This document shows positions 52,161 to 62,385 of a stretch of 64,000 nt of DNA, piece after piece; the first letter of the stretch is position 1; the number at the start of each line of letters is the position of its first letter. The position numbers and the translations under genes were made by a program. The DNA is from Opitutaceae bacterium (GTDB lineage Bacteria > Verrucomicrobiota > Verrucomicrobiia > Opitutales > Opitutaceae), in the NCBI GenBank assembly GCA_030693515.1, contig JAUYAK010000049.1, positions 35,682-99,681 on the forward strand, read 5' to 3'. The notes under the pieces are model-generated. The model ran no database searches. It was not told the origin of the DNA and saw only the letters and a program-made list of their open reading frames with translations.

Positions 52161-54172
52161 CATCGACTGCTTCGGTCCAACACATCAGATCCTTTTTTCT
52201 TACAGCACTGATCGTTTGTGCGAGTGCTTCCTTTGCACAGACACCCCCTCCCCCCGCCAAGCGCCTGCCACCCGCGGGCGTGGCGATTCCGGCCGCCGCG
52301 CGCGACGAACTCACCGGCGGCGCCGCCGCGCTGCGCAACGAACTCGACGCGCTCACGGCCGATCTCACGAAGGCGCGCAACGCCCGCCTGCTTGCGCTCC
52401 TCCCGGATGCGGAGGTTTTCCACAAGGCCGTCGATTGGGCGCTGCGCTACGACGAGTTCTTCGATGTGAAGCAGGTCGAGGTCGCACGGCGCCTGCTCGC
52501 CACCGGGCGCGAGCGCGTCGCGCAGCTGCGCGCCGGAAAATCGCCGTGGACCGACGCCACCGGCTGCGTGATCCGCGGCTACCGTTCCAAGCTCGACGAC
52601 TCGATCCAGCCCTACGCGCTGGTCGTGCCGCCCGAGTGGAAGCGCGGCGATGGCGTCGCGCGCCGGCTCGACGTCGTGCTCGCGGGCCGCAACGAGAAGC
52701 GCAGCGAACTCGCGTTCATCGCCGAGCACGAGACCAAGCCCGGCGAGATCGTGCCCGCGGACGCCATCGTGCTCCACGCCTACGGCCGCTACTGCAACGC
52801 CACCAAGTTCGCGGGCGAGGTCGATGTGATGGAGGCCATGCAGGCCGTGCGCCGCGCCTTCAAGATCGACGCCGGCAAAATCGTCGTGCGCGGTTTCTCG
52901 ATGGGCGGCGCGAGCACGTGGCACCTCACGGCGCATTTCCCCGGGCTCTGGGCCGCCTCCTCGCCGGGCGCAGGGTTCGCGGAGACGGCGGTTTACGCCA
53001 AGGTCTTCGGCCCCGGCAAACCCGAGCGCACGCCATGGGAGCAGAAGCTCTGGCACTGGTATGACGCCACGGCGCACGCCGCGAATTTCCGCGCCGTCCC
53101 GACCCTCGCCTACACCGGAGAACTCGATCCGCAGCGCCAGTCCTCCGAGATCATGGAGCAGGCGATGGCGCGCGAGGGCCTGAAGCTCGAGCGCTTCGTC
53201 GGCCCCAAGACCGAGCACAAATACCACCCCGAGACGCGCAACGCCATCGCCGCGCGCCTCGAAGCCATCACCGCCACGCCGCGCGCGAAGTGGACCGACG
53301 AGGAACACTTCACCACCTACACGCTGCGCTACTCCGAGGCCGGCCGCATCAAAATCATGGAGCAGGAGCAGCCGTGGGAACGCTCCGACGTGCATCTGAA
53401 GTTCACCGCCCCGACGGAGCTGAACGTCACGACGAAAAACGTGGGGGTGTTCAACGTCAGCCTCGAGAGCGCCGCGGGCCTGAAGCTCACCGTCGATGGC
53501 CAGCTCGTCGCCCTCGGCGAGATTGTGCCGTATTACTGGCTCGTGAAGGACGGCGGCCGCTGGGCCTTCAAGGACCACACCTACTCCGCCGAGCGCTGGC
53601 AGAACCAAGTGCGCAAGATGCCAGGCCTGAGCGGCCCGATCATGGATGCATTCATGGAGCCGTTTCTCTTCGTGCGCCCGACCGGCCAGCCCCTCAATGC
53701 CCAGGTCGGCGCGTGGGCCGAGGCCGAGCTGCGCCACGCGATCAAGCTGTGGCGCGACCTCTTCCGCGGCCACGTGATCGTGAAGGACGACACCGCCGTC
53801 ACCGCCGACGATCTCGCGAACAAGCACCTCGTGCTCTGGGGTGATGCCTCGTCGAACCGCCTGCTCGCGCAGATGCTCGCGACGAAAAAACTCCCGATCG
53901 CGTGGGACGCGAAGCAGCTCACCTTCCGCGGCCAGGCCTACGCCGCCGCGCATCACGCGCCCGTGCTCATCTTCCCGAATCCGCTCAGTCCGCAGCAGCG
54001 CTACGTGGTGCTCAACAGCGGCGTCGACTTCCGCGACGAAGCCTACGGCACCAACTCGCTCCAGACCCCGAAGCTCCCCGACTACGCCATCATCGATCTC
54101 CGCGAAGCCCCCGGCCCGCGCTGGCCGGGCAAGATCGTGGACGCTGGTTTCTTCGACGCGGCGTGGAAGTGA
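52157..54172 (+). CDS. Secreted prolyl-oligopeptidase-like esterase
   Basis: 671 residues. Signal peptide (RSFFLTALIVCASASFAQ), then an N-terminal helical segment, an alpha/beta hydrolase with IVVRGFSMGGASTWHLTAHF (nucleophile), LAYTGELDPQRQSS (Asp region) and KTEHKYHPET (His region), and a C-terminal part of 300 residues with a second Rossmann-like region (HLVLWGDASSNRLLAQMLAT). It resembles the secreted peptidases and esterases in polysaccharide-degrading bacteria. The ATG at 52157 overlaps the previous stop. Confidence 0.8.
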   Translation: MTSTASVQHIRSFFLTALIVCASASFAQTPPPPAKRLPPAGVAIPAAARDELTGGAAALRNELDALTADLTKARNARLLALLPDAEVFHKAVDWALRYDEFFDVKQVEVARRLLATGRERVAQLRAGKSPWTDATGCVIRGYRSKLDDSIQPYALVVPPEWKRGDGVARRLDVVLAGRNEKRSELAFIAEHETKPGEIVPADAIVLHAYGRYCNATKFAGEVDVMEAMQAVRRAFKIDAGKIVVRGFSMGGASTWHLTAHFPGLWAASSPGAGFAETAVYAKVFGPGKPERTPWEQKLWHWYDATAHAANFRAVPTLAYTGELDPQRQSSEIMEQAMAREGLKLERFVGPKTEHKYHPETRNAIAARLEAITATPRAKWTDEEHFTTYTLRYSEAGRIKIMEQEQPWERSDVHLKFTAPTELNVTTKNVGVFNVSLESAAGLKLTVDGQLVALGEIVPYYWLVKDGGRWAFKDHTYSAERWQNQVRKMPGLSGPIMDAFMEPFLFVRPTGQPLNAQVGAWAEAELRHAIKLWRDLFRGHVIVKDDTAVTADDLANKHLVLWGDASSNRLLAQMLATKKLPIAWDAKQLTFRGQAYAAAHHAPVLIFPNPLSPQQRYVVLNSGVDFRDEAYGTNSLQTPKLPDYAIIDLREAPGPRWPGKIVDAGFFDAAWK

Positions 54173-54182
54173 CTGACTCAAG

Positions 54183-54262
54183 GTAGGGCGGTGACTCCGC
54201 TCACCGCCTCTCCCGTCGCTCTGCCGCCCCCGAACCGGCGGCCAACGGAGTGGCCGCCCTAC
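54183..54262. repeat. REP-like palindrome, GTAGGGC family, left of RAYT
   Basis: GTAGGGCGGTGACTCCGCTC pairs with a right arm CAACGGAGTGGCCGCCCTAC, 80 bp overall. It lies 46 bp before the RAYT start. The same family is found at 54766, 6757 and inside 7941-8074. Confidence 0.9.
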
Positions 54263-54307
54263 CTTTCGCTCTCGTCGTCATCTTTCCTGCTCGCTCATCC
54301 TCGCAAC

Positions 54308-54769
54308 ATGGAGCCGCCGCGTCGCGTTTCGCTACCGCACGTGCCACCGGCGTTCGTCCCCAGTGGCTCGCTATTTTTCATTACGGTTTGCACCACGCCG
54401 CGTGGTGAAAACCAACTCGCTTATCCCGCAGTCTGGGCGGAACTGCGGACCGCGACCGAGCACTACCACATCGCGGGCCGCTGGCATGTGCCTCTGCTGC
54501 TCGCGATGCCGGACCATCTGCACCTGCTCGCGGGTTTCGCGGCCACGGAGTCGATGCCACGCGTCGTCGCCGCATGGAAACACTTCCTCAGCCAACGCTG
54601 CCGCGTTACTTGGCAGCGCGATTTCTTTGACCATCGCCTGCGCATCGGGGAGAGCCACGAGGAGAAGGCGCGCTACATCAGGAACAATCCCGTCCGCGCC
54701 GGTTTGGTCGCCACGCCCGAAGCCTGGCCCTACGTGTGGACGCCCGAGTCCGTCGCACCTCTGCGGTAG
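54308..54769 (+). CDS. REP-associated tyrosine transposase (RAYT)
   Basis: 153 residues from the ATG at 54308; an upstream start would include the repeat. Y1 HUH transposase (PF01797). The HUH motif is DHLHLL (His70, His72), and the catalytic Tyr is probably Tyr123 in EKARYIRNNPVRAGLV. WQRDFFDHRLR is also conserved. TnpA-REP enzymes nick and rejoin the foot of REP hairpins and are domesticated movers of short palindromes. Both sides carry the same GTAGGGC palindrome, and the stop codon TAG is inside the right one. The gene appears intact. Confidence 0.93.
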   Translation: MEPPRRVSLPHVPPAFVPSGSLFFITVCTTPRGENQLAYPAVWAELRTATEHYHIAGRWHVPLLLAMPDHLHLLAGFAATESMPRVVAAWKHFLSQRCRVTWQRDFFDHRLRIGESHEEKARYIRNNPVRAGLVATPEAWPYVWTPESVAPLR

Positions 54770-54846
54770 GGCGGCGACTCCGTTCGCCGCCAGATTGCGG
54801 CCGGCGTTGCAGCGGAGAGAGGCGCGGAACGGAGTCCGCGCCCTAC
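54766..54846. repeat. REP-like palindrome, GTAGGGC family, right of RAYT
   Basis: GTAGGGCGGCGACTCCGTTC pairs with a right arm GGAACGGAGTCCGCGCCCTAC. Bases 54767-54769 are the stop codon of the RAYT gene. Sequence is close to the left copy (54183-54262), in the same orientation of its ends. Confidence 0.9.
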
Positions 54847-54863
54847 CTTTACAGCCCTATCTT

Positions 54864-56222
54864 TTACAATTCCGCCAGCCGCGTGCTCGCGTCGCCGAAG
54901 CGGTCGAGCTTCACGCCCATGCGGTCCATGAGCGAGAGGTGCAGGCTGCACACCTTGCGGTTCTCGTCGCCCTTGGCCGTGTAGTCGAGGATGCGGCCGG
55001 TCTTGAGCGTGCCGCCGCCTTTCCCGGCAAGGACGATGGGGAGACGATCGGCGCTGTGCGCGTCGCCGTCGAAGAGACTCGAGGCATACATGAGAATCGA
55101 ATGGTCGAGGAGCGTGCCCTCACCCTCGTTTATAGCCTTCATGCGCTGCACGAGGTAGGCGAACTGCGCGGCGTGAAATTGGTTCGTCTTAAGATACATC
55201 GCCTCCTTCTCCACGGCCTTGCCATTGTGCGTGAGGTCGAGGTGCAGCGCGCCTCGCACACCTTCGAGGAACTTGAAGTTCATCTGCGAAAGATCGTTGT
55301 TCAGCATCAGCGTCGCGATGCGGGTCTTGTCCATCTGGAAGGCCAGCACCGTGAGATCGAGCATCAGCTTCATGTGATCGGGCACGTCCTGCGGGAGGCC
55401 GTGCTTGGGGCGCGGCATGTCGGGCTGCGCGAGCGTGGGGCGCCAGCCTTCGAGGCGCTCGTCCTTGGCGGCGCGCTCGATGCGCTTCTCGATGTCGCGG
55501 ATCGACTCGAAATATTCGTCGAGCTTCACGCCGTCGCCGCGGCTGATCTTGGGCTTCAGGCCCTGCGTGTCCTGGCGGACTTCGTCGAGGATGCTGCGGT
55601 CGAGGCGGCGGCCCGTGCCGTCGCCAACGAGGCGGTCAAAGGCGCGCGAGGGATAGATCTCCTTGGTCGCGGGCTTGGTCGGCGAGGCCCACGACAGGCT
55701 CGATCCATAGATCATCGAGAGGCCGTCCTCGAGGCGCAATTCGTTGGGCTCGATGCCCAGCACGAGGCTCGGCACGGCCGTGCGCTGGCCGATCTGCGCC
55801 GCGAGCACCTGATCCATCGTCGTGCCCACGCGAATCACGCCCGGGTCGAGGCTCACGGGCGCGCCGGAGAGGAGGTTCATGCGGCCGAGGTGCGGGCTCG
55901 TGGAGGCGAGCGCCGCCTGGCTGTAGAGGCCGTTGACAAAAACCATGTCGGCGCAATGCGGCAGTAGCGGCGCGGCGGCGGGGCCGAGTTCCATCGCGGC
56001 GCCGCTGCCCTTGGCCCACCAGTGGATGGGTTCCACGCCGTTCGAGAAAAACACGATGCCGAGGCGCAGCGGGGGCTTGTTCGAGGTCTTGGCGGCAGTC
56101 GCCGTCGCGCCGAGCAGCGGCATCGACTCCAGCCACGGCAACGCGAGCGCGACCCCGGCTCCGCGCAGAAAACGGCGGCGGCTGAACGCGGGGGAATTTG
56201 GGGACGGGGTGTTCATGCGCAT
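54864..56222 (-). CDS. DUF1552 protein, Tat-exported
   Basis: 452 residues. DUF1552 (PF07586) proteins are exported and encoded next to large cytochrome/DUF1592-type proteins in Verrucomicrobia and planctomycetes. The Tat signal is [20 protein letters not shown]. Conserved pieces: [41 protein letters not shown] and [20 protein letters not shown]. The fold is related to sulfatase/alkaline phosphatase-like DUF1501. It begins 14 bp after the stop of the 56237 gene, so the two form one operon. Biochemical role unknown. Confidence 0.88.
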   Translation of the reverse strand: MRMNTPSPNSPAFSRRRFLRGAGVALALPWLESMPLLGATATAAKTSNKPPLRLGIVFFSNGVEPIHWWAKGSGAAMELGPAAAPLLPHCADMVFVNGLYSQAALASTSPHLGRMNLLSGAPVSLDPGVIRVGTTMDQVLAAQIGQRTAVPSLVLGIEPNELRLEDGLSMIYGSSLSWASPTKPATKEIYPSRAFDRLVGDGTGRRLDRSILDEVRQDTQGLKPKISRGDGVKLDEYFESIRDIEKRIERAAKDERLEGWRPTLAQPDMPRPKHGLPQDVPDHMKLMLDLTVLAFQMDKTRIATLMLNNDLSQMNFKFLEGVRGALHLDLTHNGKAVEKEAMYLKTNQFHAAQFAYLVQRMKAINEGEGTLLDHSILMYASSLFDGDAHSADRLPIVLAGKGGGTLKTGRILDYTAKGDENRKVCSLHLSLMDRMGVKLDRFGDASTRLAEL

Positions 56223-56236
56223 GGGGCGGGCAAGAT

Positions 56237-59200
56237 TTACTGCGAGGGGCGGGCCGCCTCCTCGTCGCGACCTTCCCGATGGCGGAACTGGCGGCTCGTG
56301 GCGATCTTCACGGCGAGATCGGCGAACGTCGCATCGCCGCCCGCCGCGGTCATCTCCGCGATGAGCGGGCGATCCGAGGCGAGCACGGTGCGGCCGAGGG
56401 CGTAGCCGAGCATTTTTTTCGCGAGTGTCGTCATCACGAGCGCTTCCTTGCCGCGCAGGTAGGTGAGCAGGCCGTCGGCGCCCACGATAGTGGTCTTGTC
56501 GGCAAACTCTCCCGTCATATCGACGGCGACGCCGTCGTCGTAGGCGGTGCGGAACCGCCCCACCGCATCGAACGCCTCGAGCGGGAAACCCAGCGGATCG
56601 ATGCGCAGGTGGCAGTTGGCGCAGGCGGGGTTGCGTTTATGGTCGTCGAGTTTTTGGCGGAGCGTCATCGATCCGAATTCTTTCGGGTCGGAGGGCAGCG
56701 AACCGGCGTCGGCCGGTGGCGGCGGCGTGGGCGTGCCGAGGATGCGGCGCAGCAGCCAGTCGCCGCGTTTGACCGGGCTGGTGCGCAGCGGCGCGGAGGT
56801 GGTCGTGAGCACCGCCCCGAGGCGCAGCGCGCCGCCGCGGTGGAGGGCGTTGGCGCCATCGATGCGCACGACGTCATCCTTCGACGCCACGTCTTGTTTG
56901 AGGCCGTAGAACTTCGCGAGCGGCTGATTGACGAACGTGTAGTCGGCGTGAAGCAGTTCGCGCAGGGGACGGCCCTCGCGCACGAGATACTCGAAGGTGG
57001 CCACCGCCTCGTCATGCATCGCGGTCCGCACCTCGTCGGTGAACTCCGGAAACCGGCCTGTGTCCACGCCGCGATACTCGTCGAAGCGGTAGAAGCCCAG
57101 CCATTGCCCAAAAAACTCCGTCGCGAGCCGGCGCGCCTTCGAATCGGCGGTCATGCGGCGGACTTGCTGCGCGAGTCGCTCGGGCTGGCGCAACTCTCCG
57201 GCGGCAGCGGCGCGGCGCAGCTCATTGTCCGGCACGGAGGCCCAGAGGAAGAAGCTGAGGCGGCTCGCCAGCTCCCAGTCGTTGAGCGGTTGTTCGGCGC
57301 GCGCGGGGACCGTCTCGACGCGGTAGAGGAATTCCGGCGCGACGAGGATGCGCGCGAGCAGCGCGCGCACGGCGGCGTCATGATCGAGCGCGTTTTCCCG
57401 GCGCGCGCGGTGGTAGAAATTTTTCAGGCGCGCCTGCTCCGCCGCCACGAGCGGCCGGCGCCACGCGCGGCTCGCGAAGCCCAGCGCCTCATCAACGTGC
57501 CCGGCCTCGGCGCCCGCAAAGGCCGCCGTCACCTCGGCGTGGTGCGCGCGGAGATTCTCCACATGCGGCCGCATCTCCACCGGCAGAGCCCCAAGCTGCG
57601 CGGCGTCCATGTCCTGGATCCGCGGGCTCTTGAGCTTCACGTCGTAGTGCTCGGCGAGCATCCCGAGGTAGGCGTCGTGGTAGGGCCACGCCCCGAAGAC
57701 ATCGTGCCACGCGTGGTTGAGCCGCTCGCGGTCAGCGCCGTCCACCATGTTGTCGGTGAAAAACGCATCGGTGCGCTGATACTTAATCTTCAGAACAAAG
57801 GCGTCGTGCTCGGGGCTGTTGTAGGTGTTGTCGAAGGGCGCGGGCACCGGGTCCTTGTCGGCGGGATTGGCCTCGCCATGCGAATTGGGCGGCAGGAGCG
57901 CGGCGTATTCGACGATGCCCGCGCGAAAGACCCGATAGCCCGCGCTCGCCGGATCGCCGAGAAATACGCGCGCCCGCGCCCCGCGCGCCGGCACGCCTTC
58001 GGTATCGGACACCACGACGCGCACCACCGCATCGCGATCCGCCCCGAGCTCGGCCTCGACCAGCAGCTCGGCGGTCGTGCCGGTCTCGGCCGGCGGCAGC
58101 TCGAACGTCACCGTGCCGATCGCCGCAAAATCCTCCGCCCCGAGCGTCGAGCCATCGGGGCTCGTGCCGAAGGCGAGCGCGGCCACGGTCTCGGCGGGCA
58201 ACAGGGACCGCAATGATTTCGTCGCAAGGATCGGACCCTGCGGCAAACGCGCCCGTGCGCCCGCCGCGGCATTGGCCGTCACCGGCGCGGCATCATTCTC
58301 GCCCCGCGCGCGGGCCGGAAGCGCGCGGATGACCACGCGCGGATTGCGCCAGAGGACGACGGGCTGGGCGCTCGCGAGCGGGTTGATGTTGGCGAAATTG
58401 AGAAACACTTTCACCGGAGTGTTCGGCGCCGGAGCTTCGGGGCCGCGCCCACCACGGCCGAACCGCAGGCCGAGAGGATAGGTGTAAGCATGCACCGGCT
58501 CGACCGCGAGAGACTTGTCGTCGAAGACCAGCGGGCTCTCGTCGCCCGCGCCGCCGGCCGCCACATCGCCGCGCCCGAAAAACCAGCTCGGCCACGTCGT
58601 GAGGTGTTTCGCGATCTCGTCGCCCCCGGCCCGCGCCTGCGCGATGGCCACAGTCGGCTCTCGACCGGGCGCCGGCAAGGCCGCCCACCGCGCGACCATC
58701 TCGTTCGCCGGATAGCCGAGGCCGAGACGGTTGACGACCGACGCCACGTGCTCGGCAAATCGGCCGGTGATCCCTTCCCGCACCGCCAGCTCGCGCAACG
58801 TCACCGTCGGTTCACCGAGCGCCGCGCGATGTTGGAAAAACCATGCGGCGAAAAACGCCTTGCCGTAGCGCTCGAGCCCGAACGGCCGCCCGCCCTCGCC
58901 CGACACCACGCGAAAGCCCTTCGTCGCGTAGAGCTCGTTGATCCGGCTGAGCGCGAACAGTTCGAGGCCGGTCTTACCCGTGTCGGGCCCAAACTCCAGC
59001 GGCCCCGCGCCGATCATCGCGTGGTCGGCGACGGCCTTGGCCGCCTCGAGGTAGCGCTCGACACTCGCATCCTGCACAAATTGCACGTCGCCAAAGTTCG
59101 TGAAGCCCTCGCCGCCCGCCGAATCGCTGGAGGCGTCGATGCCGACCTTGAGCTCGACGCCCGTGAGATCGCGGATGGCGTAGGCGTATTCCCCGCTCGT

Positions 59201-59560
59201 GAGGCGCCGCACGGTCACCCGGCCCGGCTCGCCCGCATGGTCGCGCGCATAGGTTTGCAGCGTCGCCCGCGCCCACCCGGCGGCGGCTTTACGCTCAGCC
59301 TCGTTCGGCTGCCGCTCCGCATCCGAGGGCGGCATCTCCCCCGCCTCGATCATCTCGATGACCTTGTCCCAGGCTTCGGCATGCGGGCCGATCGACGGCT
59401 GCGCGGCCAGCCGCTCGAAATTGAAATGCCCCTTGGCCTTGGCCTCGCCGTGGCACTCGAAGCAGAACTGGCGAAAAAACGCCGGCGTCACCGCCGCCGC
59501 GGACGACGCGGCCAGCGCCAAGCCCAGCAGGGCGGCACGGCACGATGAAAGACTGGGCAT
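56237..59560 (-). CDS. Large cytochrome c / DUF1592-DUF1588-DUF1585 protein
   Basis: 1107 residues. After the signal peptide a heme-binding-like [17 protein letters not shown] (PSCyt type) is at ~30-45. [20 protein letters not shown] is DUF1587-like; [20 protein letters not shown] and the DUF1595 region follow; [20 protein letters not shown] is DUF1592; [17 protein letters not shown] is DUF1588; and [20 protein letters not shown] plus the DUF1585 end close the protein. These domain sets form exported complexes with DUF1552 proteins. An electron-transfer or polymer-degradation function has been guessed for them. It is the first gene of the pair. Confidence 0.9.
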   Translation of the reverse strand: MPSLSSCRAALLGLALAASSAAAVTPAFFRQFCFECHGEAKAKGHFNFERLAAQPSIGPHAEAWDKVIEMIEAGEMPPSDAERQPNEAERKAAAGWARATLQTYARDHAGEPGRVTVRRLTSGEYAYAIRDLTGVELKVGIDASSDSAGGEGFTNFGDVQFVQDASVERYLEAAKAVADHAMIGAGPLEFGPDTGKTGLELFALSRINELYATKGFRVVSGEGGRPFGLERYGKAFFAAWFFQHRAALGEPTVTLRELAVREGITGRFAEHVASVVNRLGLGYPANEMVARWAALPAPGREPTVAIAQARAGGDEIAKHLTTWPSWFFGRGDVAAGGAGDESPLVFDDKSLAVEPVHAYTYPLGLRFGRGGRGPEAPAPNTPVKVFLNFANINPLASAQPVVLWRNPRVVIRALPARARGENDAAPVTANAAAGARARLPQGPILATKSLRSLLPAETVAALAFGTSPDGSTLGAEDFAAIGTVTFELPPAETGTTAELLVEAELGADRDAVVRVVVSDTEGVPARGARARVFLGDPASAGYRVFRAGIVEYAALLPPNSHGEANPADKDPVPAPFDNTYNSPEHDAFVLKIKYQRTDAFFTDNMVDGADRERLNHAWHDVFGAWPYHDAYLGMLAEHYDVKLKSPRIQDMDAAQLGALPVEMRPHVENLRAHHAEVTAAFAGAEAGHVDEALGFASRAWRRPLVAAEQARLKNFYHRARRENALDHDAAVRALLARILVAPEFLYRVETVPARAEQPLNDWELASRLSFFLWASVPDNELRRAAAAGELRQPERLAQQVRRMTADSKARRLATEFFGQWLGFYRFDEYRGVDTGRFPEFTDEVRTAMHDEAVATFEYLVREGRPLRELLHADYTFVNQPLAKFYGLKQDVASKDDVVRIDGANALHRGGALRLGAVLTTTSAPLRTSPVKRGDWLLRRILGTPTPPPPADAGSLPSDPKEFGSMTLRQKLDDHKRNPACANCHLRIDPLGFPLEAFDAVGRFRTAYDDGVAVDMTGEFADKTTIVGADGLLTYLRGKEALVMTTLAKKMLGYALGRTVLASDRPLIAEMTAAGGDATFADLAVKIATSRQFRHREGRDEEAARPSQ

Positions 59561-59704
59561 GGGGTTTCCGACGGAAGGGGTAAAAGGCGTGGAGCGCCGC
59601 CTACCCGACGAACCGAATCACGGGAAGGTTGCGCTCAACGCGATCACGCTGCCATGCGCCGCGGCCAACGGAAGCCCATTCCGGCCCGCCGCGGGCGCGT
59701 TGCT

Positions 59705-60352
59705 TCAGTTCAACCTAAAACCCAACGCAACCAGCTCGCGGAGGTGAAACGGCGCCGAGGCCAGCACCTCGTCCAGTTTCTCGAACGCATCGCGGATCGT
59801 GGGCACCTCGCAGAACGCGGCACCGTCGTCGCTGTCGTGGAGATGCACCGCCCAGCCGCTCGCCGGATCAGCCGAAAGCTGGAGCACGGAGCCGTGCAAA
59901 TAGTTGCCGGGGATGCCGGGGTTGGGGCCGGCACCGGGCACGAGGAAGAGCGTGTGCACGGGATCCTGCGCAACCACGCCCCCATGCTTGCGATGGTGCG
60001 CCGGGCGGCCGGCGACGTGCAGCCGGAGCGCCTCCGCCTTCGGCCGCAGCGCCGGCGGCAAGGAGTCGACATAGCGGGTGAAGATCGCGGCGTTGGGCTC
60101 GAGCGCCGCGGCGTCGATCGCGCCGGCCTTCAGCGCTTCGAGATTGCCCGCATGGAAACCTGGCTGCGCGGCCAGCGATCGCACGGTGACAAAACCGTCC
60201 GGGTGATCCGCGTGCGCGTAGATTTGGTGCGAGGCCAGCAGGCGGGTGATCGCCTCCTGGTAGAGCGGCGTGCGCGGCACGGCGCCGACCGGACTGTGCT
60301 CGATTTGGTCGAGCACCTTGTGATCAAACTCAGCGTAGGGGTCATGGGGCAT
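59705..60352 (-). CDS. Hypothetical cytoplasmic protein
   Basis: 215 residues from the ATG at 60352 (MPHDPYAEFDHKVLDQIEHS). No signal or membrane helix. It begins with a helical region (TPLYQEAITRLLASHQIYAH), then GNYLHGSVLQLSADPASGWA and VHLHDSDDGAAFCEVPTIRD, and ends in a helix. I do not recognise a family. It is divergent from the J-domain-like gene, 128 bp apart. Confidence 0.65.
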   Translation of the reverse strand: MPHDPYAEFDHKVLDQIEHSPVGAVPRTPLYQEAITRLLASHQIYAHADHPDGFVTVRSLAAQPGFHAGNLEALKAGAIDAAALEPNAAIFTRYVDSLPPALRPKAEALRLHVAGRPAHHRKHGGVVAQDPVHTLFLVPGAGPNPGIPGNYLHGSVLQLSADPASGWAVHLHDSDDGAAFCEVPTIRDAFEKLDEVLASAPFHLRELVALGFRLN

Positions 60353-60480
60353 CGCCGCATCCAATGAATCCGCGCGCGCAAACACGAGGGCATTCCCGCG
60401 CCGCGCGCCCGGCGGAGGCGAAAAATATCCGCGCAACGATCTGGCGCCGGGAGCCGGTCCTCGTTTCCTTGCGCGCCTCC

Positions 60481-61491
60481 ATGCCCGGACCGACTCGCAC
60501 CACTCCTCGCCGCCGCGCCGCCCCGGCCCGGTTCGATCCGTGGCCCGACCCCGGCGCCGCGCTCGTGCTGATCGACGACACCCCGCTGAAAAGCGCCGCC
60601 TGGGCGGAACTGCACGCGGCGCGGAAACGCCAGGAAAAAGCCGCGCGCGACCTGCATCGTCACGAGCAGATCGACCGGCCCGCCTACGAGGAATGGCTGC
60701 ACCGCACGTTTCCCACGCTCCTGACCCGGCTCCGCGAGCTGCACCACGAGGTCTTCACCAAGGCGCAACGGGTGCGCTGGGTGCAGGAGATGGCGGCTCT
60801 CACGGGCCGATCCGCCCGTAAGCTGTGGCGCGAGCTGAAAGACCACGAAGCAAACCCGGCCCCTGACGAATCCGGGGCAAACACGCCGCCGGACGATTTC
60901 TTCGGCGACGACGCCGATGATTTTTTCGACGACGAGGAGCCCTCGTCCCGCCGCTCTTCTCGCGTGCCAGAGGATGACGATTTTGAACCGCGCCGGCCCG
61001 CTGCGCCCCGGCCGAGCGTGGAGGCCCGCGATGTTTACCGCCGGCTCGTGCAACGGCTCCACCCGGATCGCGGGGGCACCTGGACCGCGGCACGCCAGCG
61101 CCTCTGGCACGAGGTGCAGCAGGCCTGGGCGGTCGGCGATGTCGATTGGCTGACGCGCCTCGAAGTGGAATGGGAGGCCGCGCACGACGTGCTCCACGTC
61201 GCGTCGCCGCTCAGCCGCCTGCGCGCCGCGATCGCGGAGTTCCAGGCCGCCCGGCGCGACACGGAGCGCAAACTGCGCGCCTACCGGGAATCGCCCCCGT
61301 GGCGCTTCACGCTCACGGCAAAAAAGCGCGACCAAGTCCACCAGCGGACCGAGCTGAATTTCCGGCACGACACCGCGGTCATGGAGCGCCAGCTCGATCA
61401 CCTCGACGCCTTGATCGCGAAGTGGGAGCAATCCCCGGCGGATCGGCGGCTGGCGCGCGCCCGCCACCTCGATTTCCGGTTTGGCGAGTAG
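60481..61491 (+). CDS. J-domain-like protein
   Basis: 336 residues from the ATG at 60481. A basic N-terminus, a helical region (LHAARKRQEKAARDLHRHEQ), a long acidic stretch (DDFFGDDADDFFDDEE, 138-153), and from 183 a J-domain-like motif: RDVYRRLVQRLHPDRGG (HPD at 194-196) followed by WHEVQQAWAVGDVDWL. The J motif would stimulate an Hsp70 partner. A coiled-coil C-terminus follows (RAAIAEFQAARRDTERKLRA). No DnaK or GrpE gene is near. The acidic middle is a likely linker. Confidence 0.72.
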   Translation: MPGPTRTTPRRRAAPARFDPWPDPGAALVLIDDTPLKSAAWAELHAARKRQEKAARDLHRHEQIDRPAYEEWLHRTFPTLLTRLRELHHEVFTKAQRVRWVQEMAALTGRSARKLWRELKDHEANPAPDESGANTPPDDFFGDDADDFFDDEEPSSRRSSRVPEDDDFEPRRPAAPRPSVEARDVYRRLVQRLHPDRGGTWTAARQRLWHEVQQAWAVGDVDWLTRLEVEWEAAHDVLHVASPLSRLRAAIAEFQAARRDTERKLRAYRESPPWRFTLTAKKRDQVHQRTELNFRHDTAVMERQLDHLDALIAKWEQSPADRRLARARHLDFRFGE

Positions 61492-61531
61492 CCGCTCCTC
61501 CGGGAATTTTCCTCCGTCTCCTCTTTCGACG

Positions 61532-62233
61532 ATGTCTCCCCTCGCCCGCGAAGTCCGCCCCGGCCCGCTGCCCCGCCACGTGATCAACGAACGCGCCGCG
61601 CTTGAGACCGTGCCCGCCGATTGGGACCTGCTGCCGCCGGGCGACGCCGCGCTCAGCCGCCGCATCAAACAGGATGGGCCGACCCTCACCGTCATCGAGC
61701 TCAAGGGCCGCAAGCGTTTCTCGCGCGGCATCTGGGCGCCCGCGGCGCGCATCACGGCTCTGCGCGCCGCGCTCGAAAGCGAGCGGCAGGATCCGTCCTA
61801 CCAGCGCAAACTCGACGCCGGCCGCCAGCGGCGGGCCGAAGCGCAGGAAGACTACGCGGTGGATTTCACGACGGCGGTAGGCCGCTTCCTCAATTTCCAC
61901 CCGGCGCACCAAGTCGAAGCGGAGGCACTCGCGCGGCTCATCGCCGAGCACGCGACCCCGGTCGGCAGCGGCACCGTCGCCCGCACCCAGCGCATCCCCA
62001 TCGAGGCCCGCGCCGAGGCCGCCACCATCGCGTGGCTGCGCCATCAGACGACCGGCTACGACACCATGTCCATCCCCCGCGAAAAAGGCCGGCGCCGCGA
62101 GGTCCGCCGCCTGCTCGCGCAACGCTCCGTGCAATTGCTCGCGCGCTACCGCTCCGGCGCACCGATCGATCGCGCGCAGTGTCCGCTGCGCCGCGCGCTG
62201 GAGCCTTGGCTGCCGACGCGCACCATCGGGTAG
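61532..62233 (+). CDS. DUF2293 protein
   Basis: 233 residues from the ATG at 61532. The DUF2293 (PF10056) signature is at the C-terminal half: TTGYDTMSIPREKGRRREVR, then RLLAQRSVQLLARYRSG. The N-terminal part has a TLTVIELKGRKRFSRGIWAP segment and helical region. Function is unknown; some members carry nuclease-like residues, but none is obvious here. It starts 40 bp after the J-like gene and may be co-transcribed. Confidence 0.8.
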   Translation: MSPLAREVRPGPLPRHVINERAALETVPADWDLLPPGDAALSRRIKQDGPTLTVIELKGRKRFSRGIWAPAARITALRAALESERQDPSYQRKLDAGRQRRAEAQEDYAVDFTTAVGRFLNFHPAHQVEAEALARLIAEHATPVGSGTVARTQRIPIEARAEAATIAWLRHQTTGYDTMSIPREKGRRREVRRLLAQRSVQLLARYRSGAPIDRAQCPLRRALEPWLPTRTIG

Positions 62234-62244
62234 GCCAGCGCGCT

Positions 62245-62281
62245 TGCGCGCGCCCAATCCGCGCTCGCCAGCGAGCTGACC
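62245..62281. repeat. Dispersed 37-bp repeat, copy 2
   Basis: Matches 352-388 with two mismatches, in the same orientation. It lies just after the DUF2293 stop codon. It shows that the tail found next to the window's first transposase relic is an independent repeat. Confidence 0.6.
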
Positions 62282-62385
62282 TACGCGCTGATAACGAAGA
62301 AACATCACGGCGGCGTGTAATGGCCGGGTCGTTGACACGTTCGACGGCGCTTTGCAGCGTCCGGGCGTCCCGCTTTTTCTCCCCT

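Noticed and set aside
62332..62364. TTGACA upstream of the DUF350 gene as a sigma-70 promoter
   Set aside because: The -35 hexamer is perfect but the region 17 bases on (CAGCGT) is not a -10 element.
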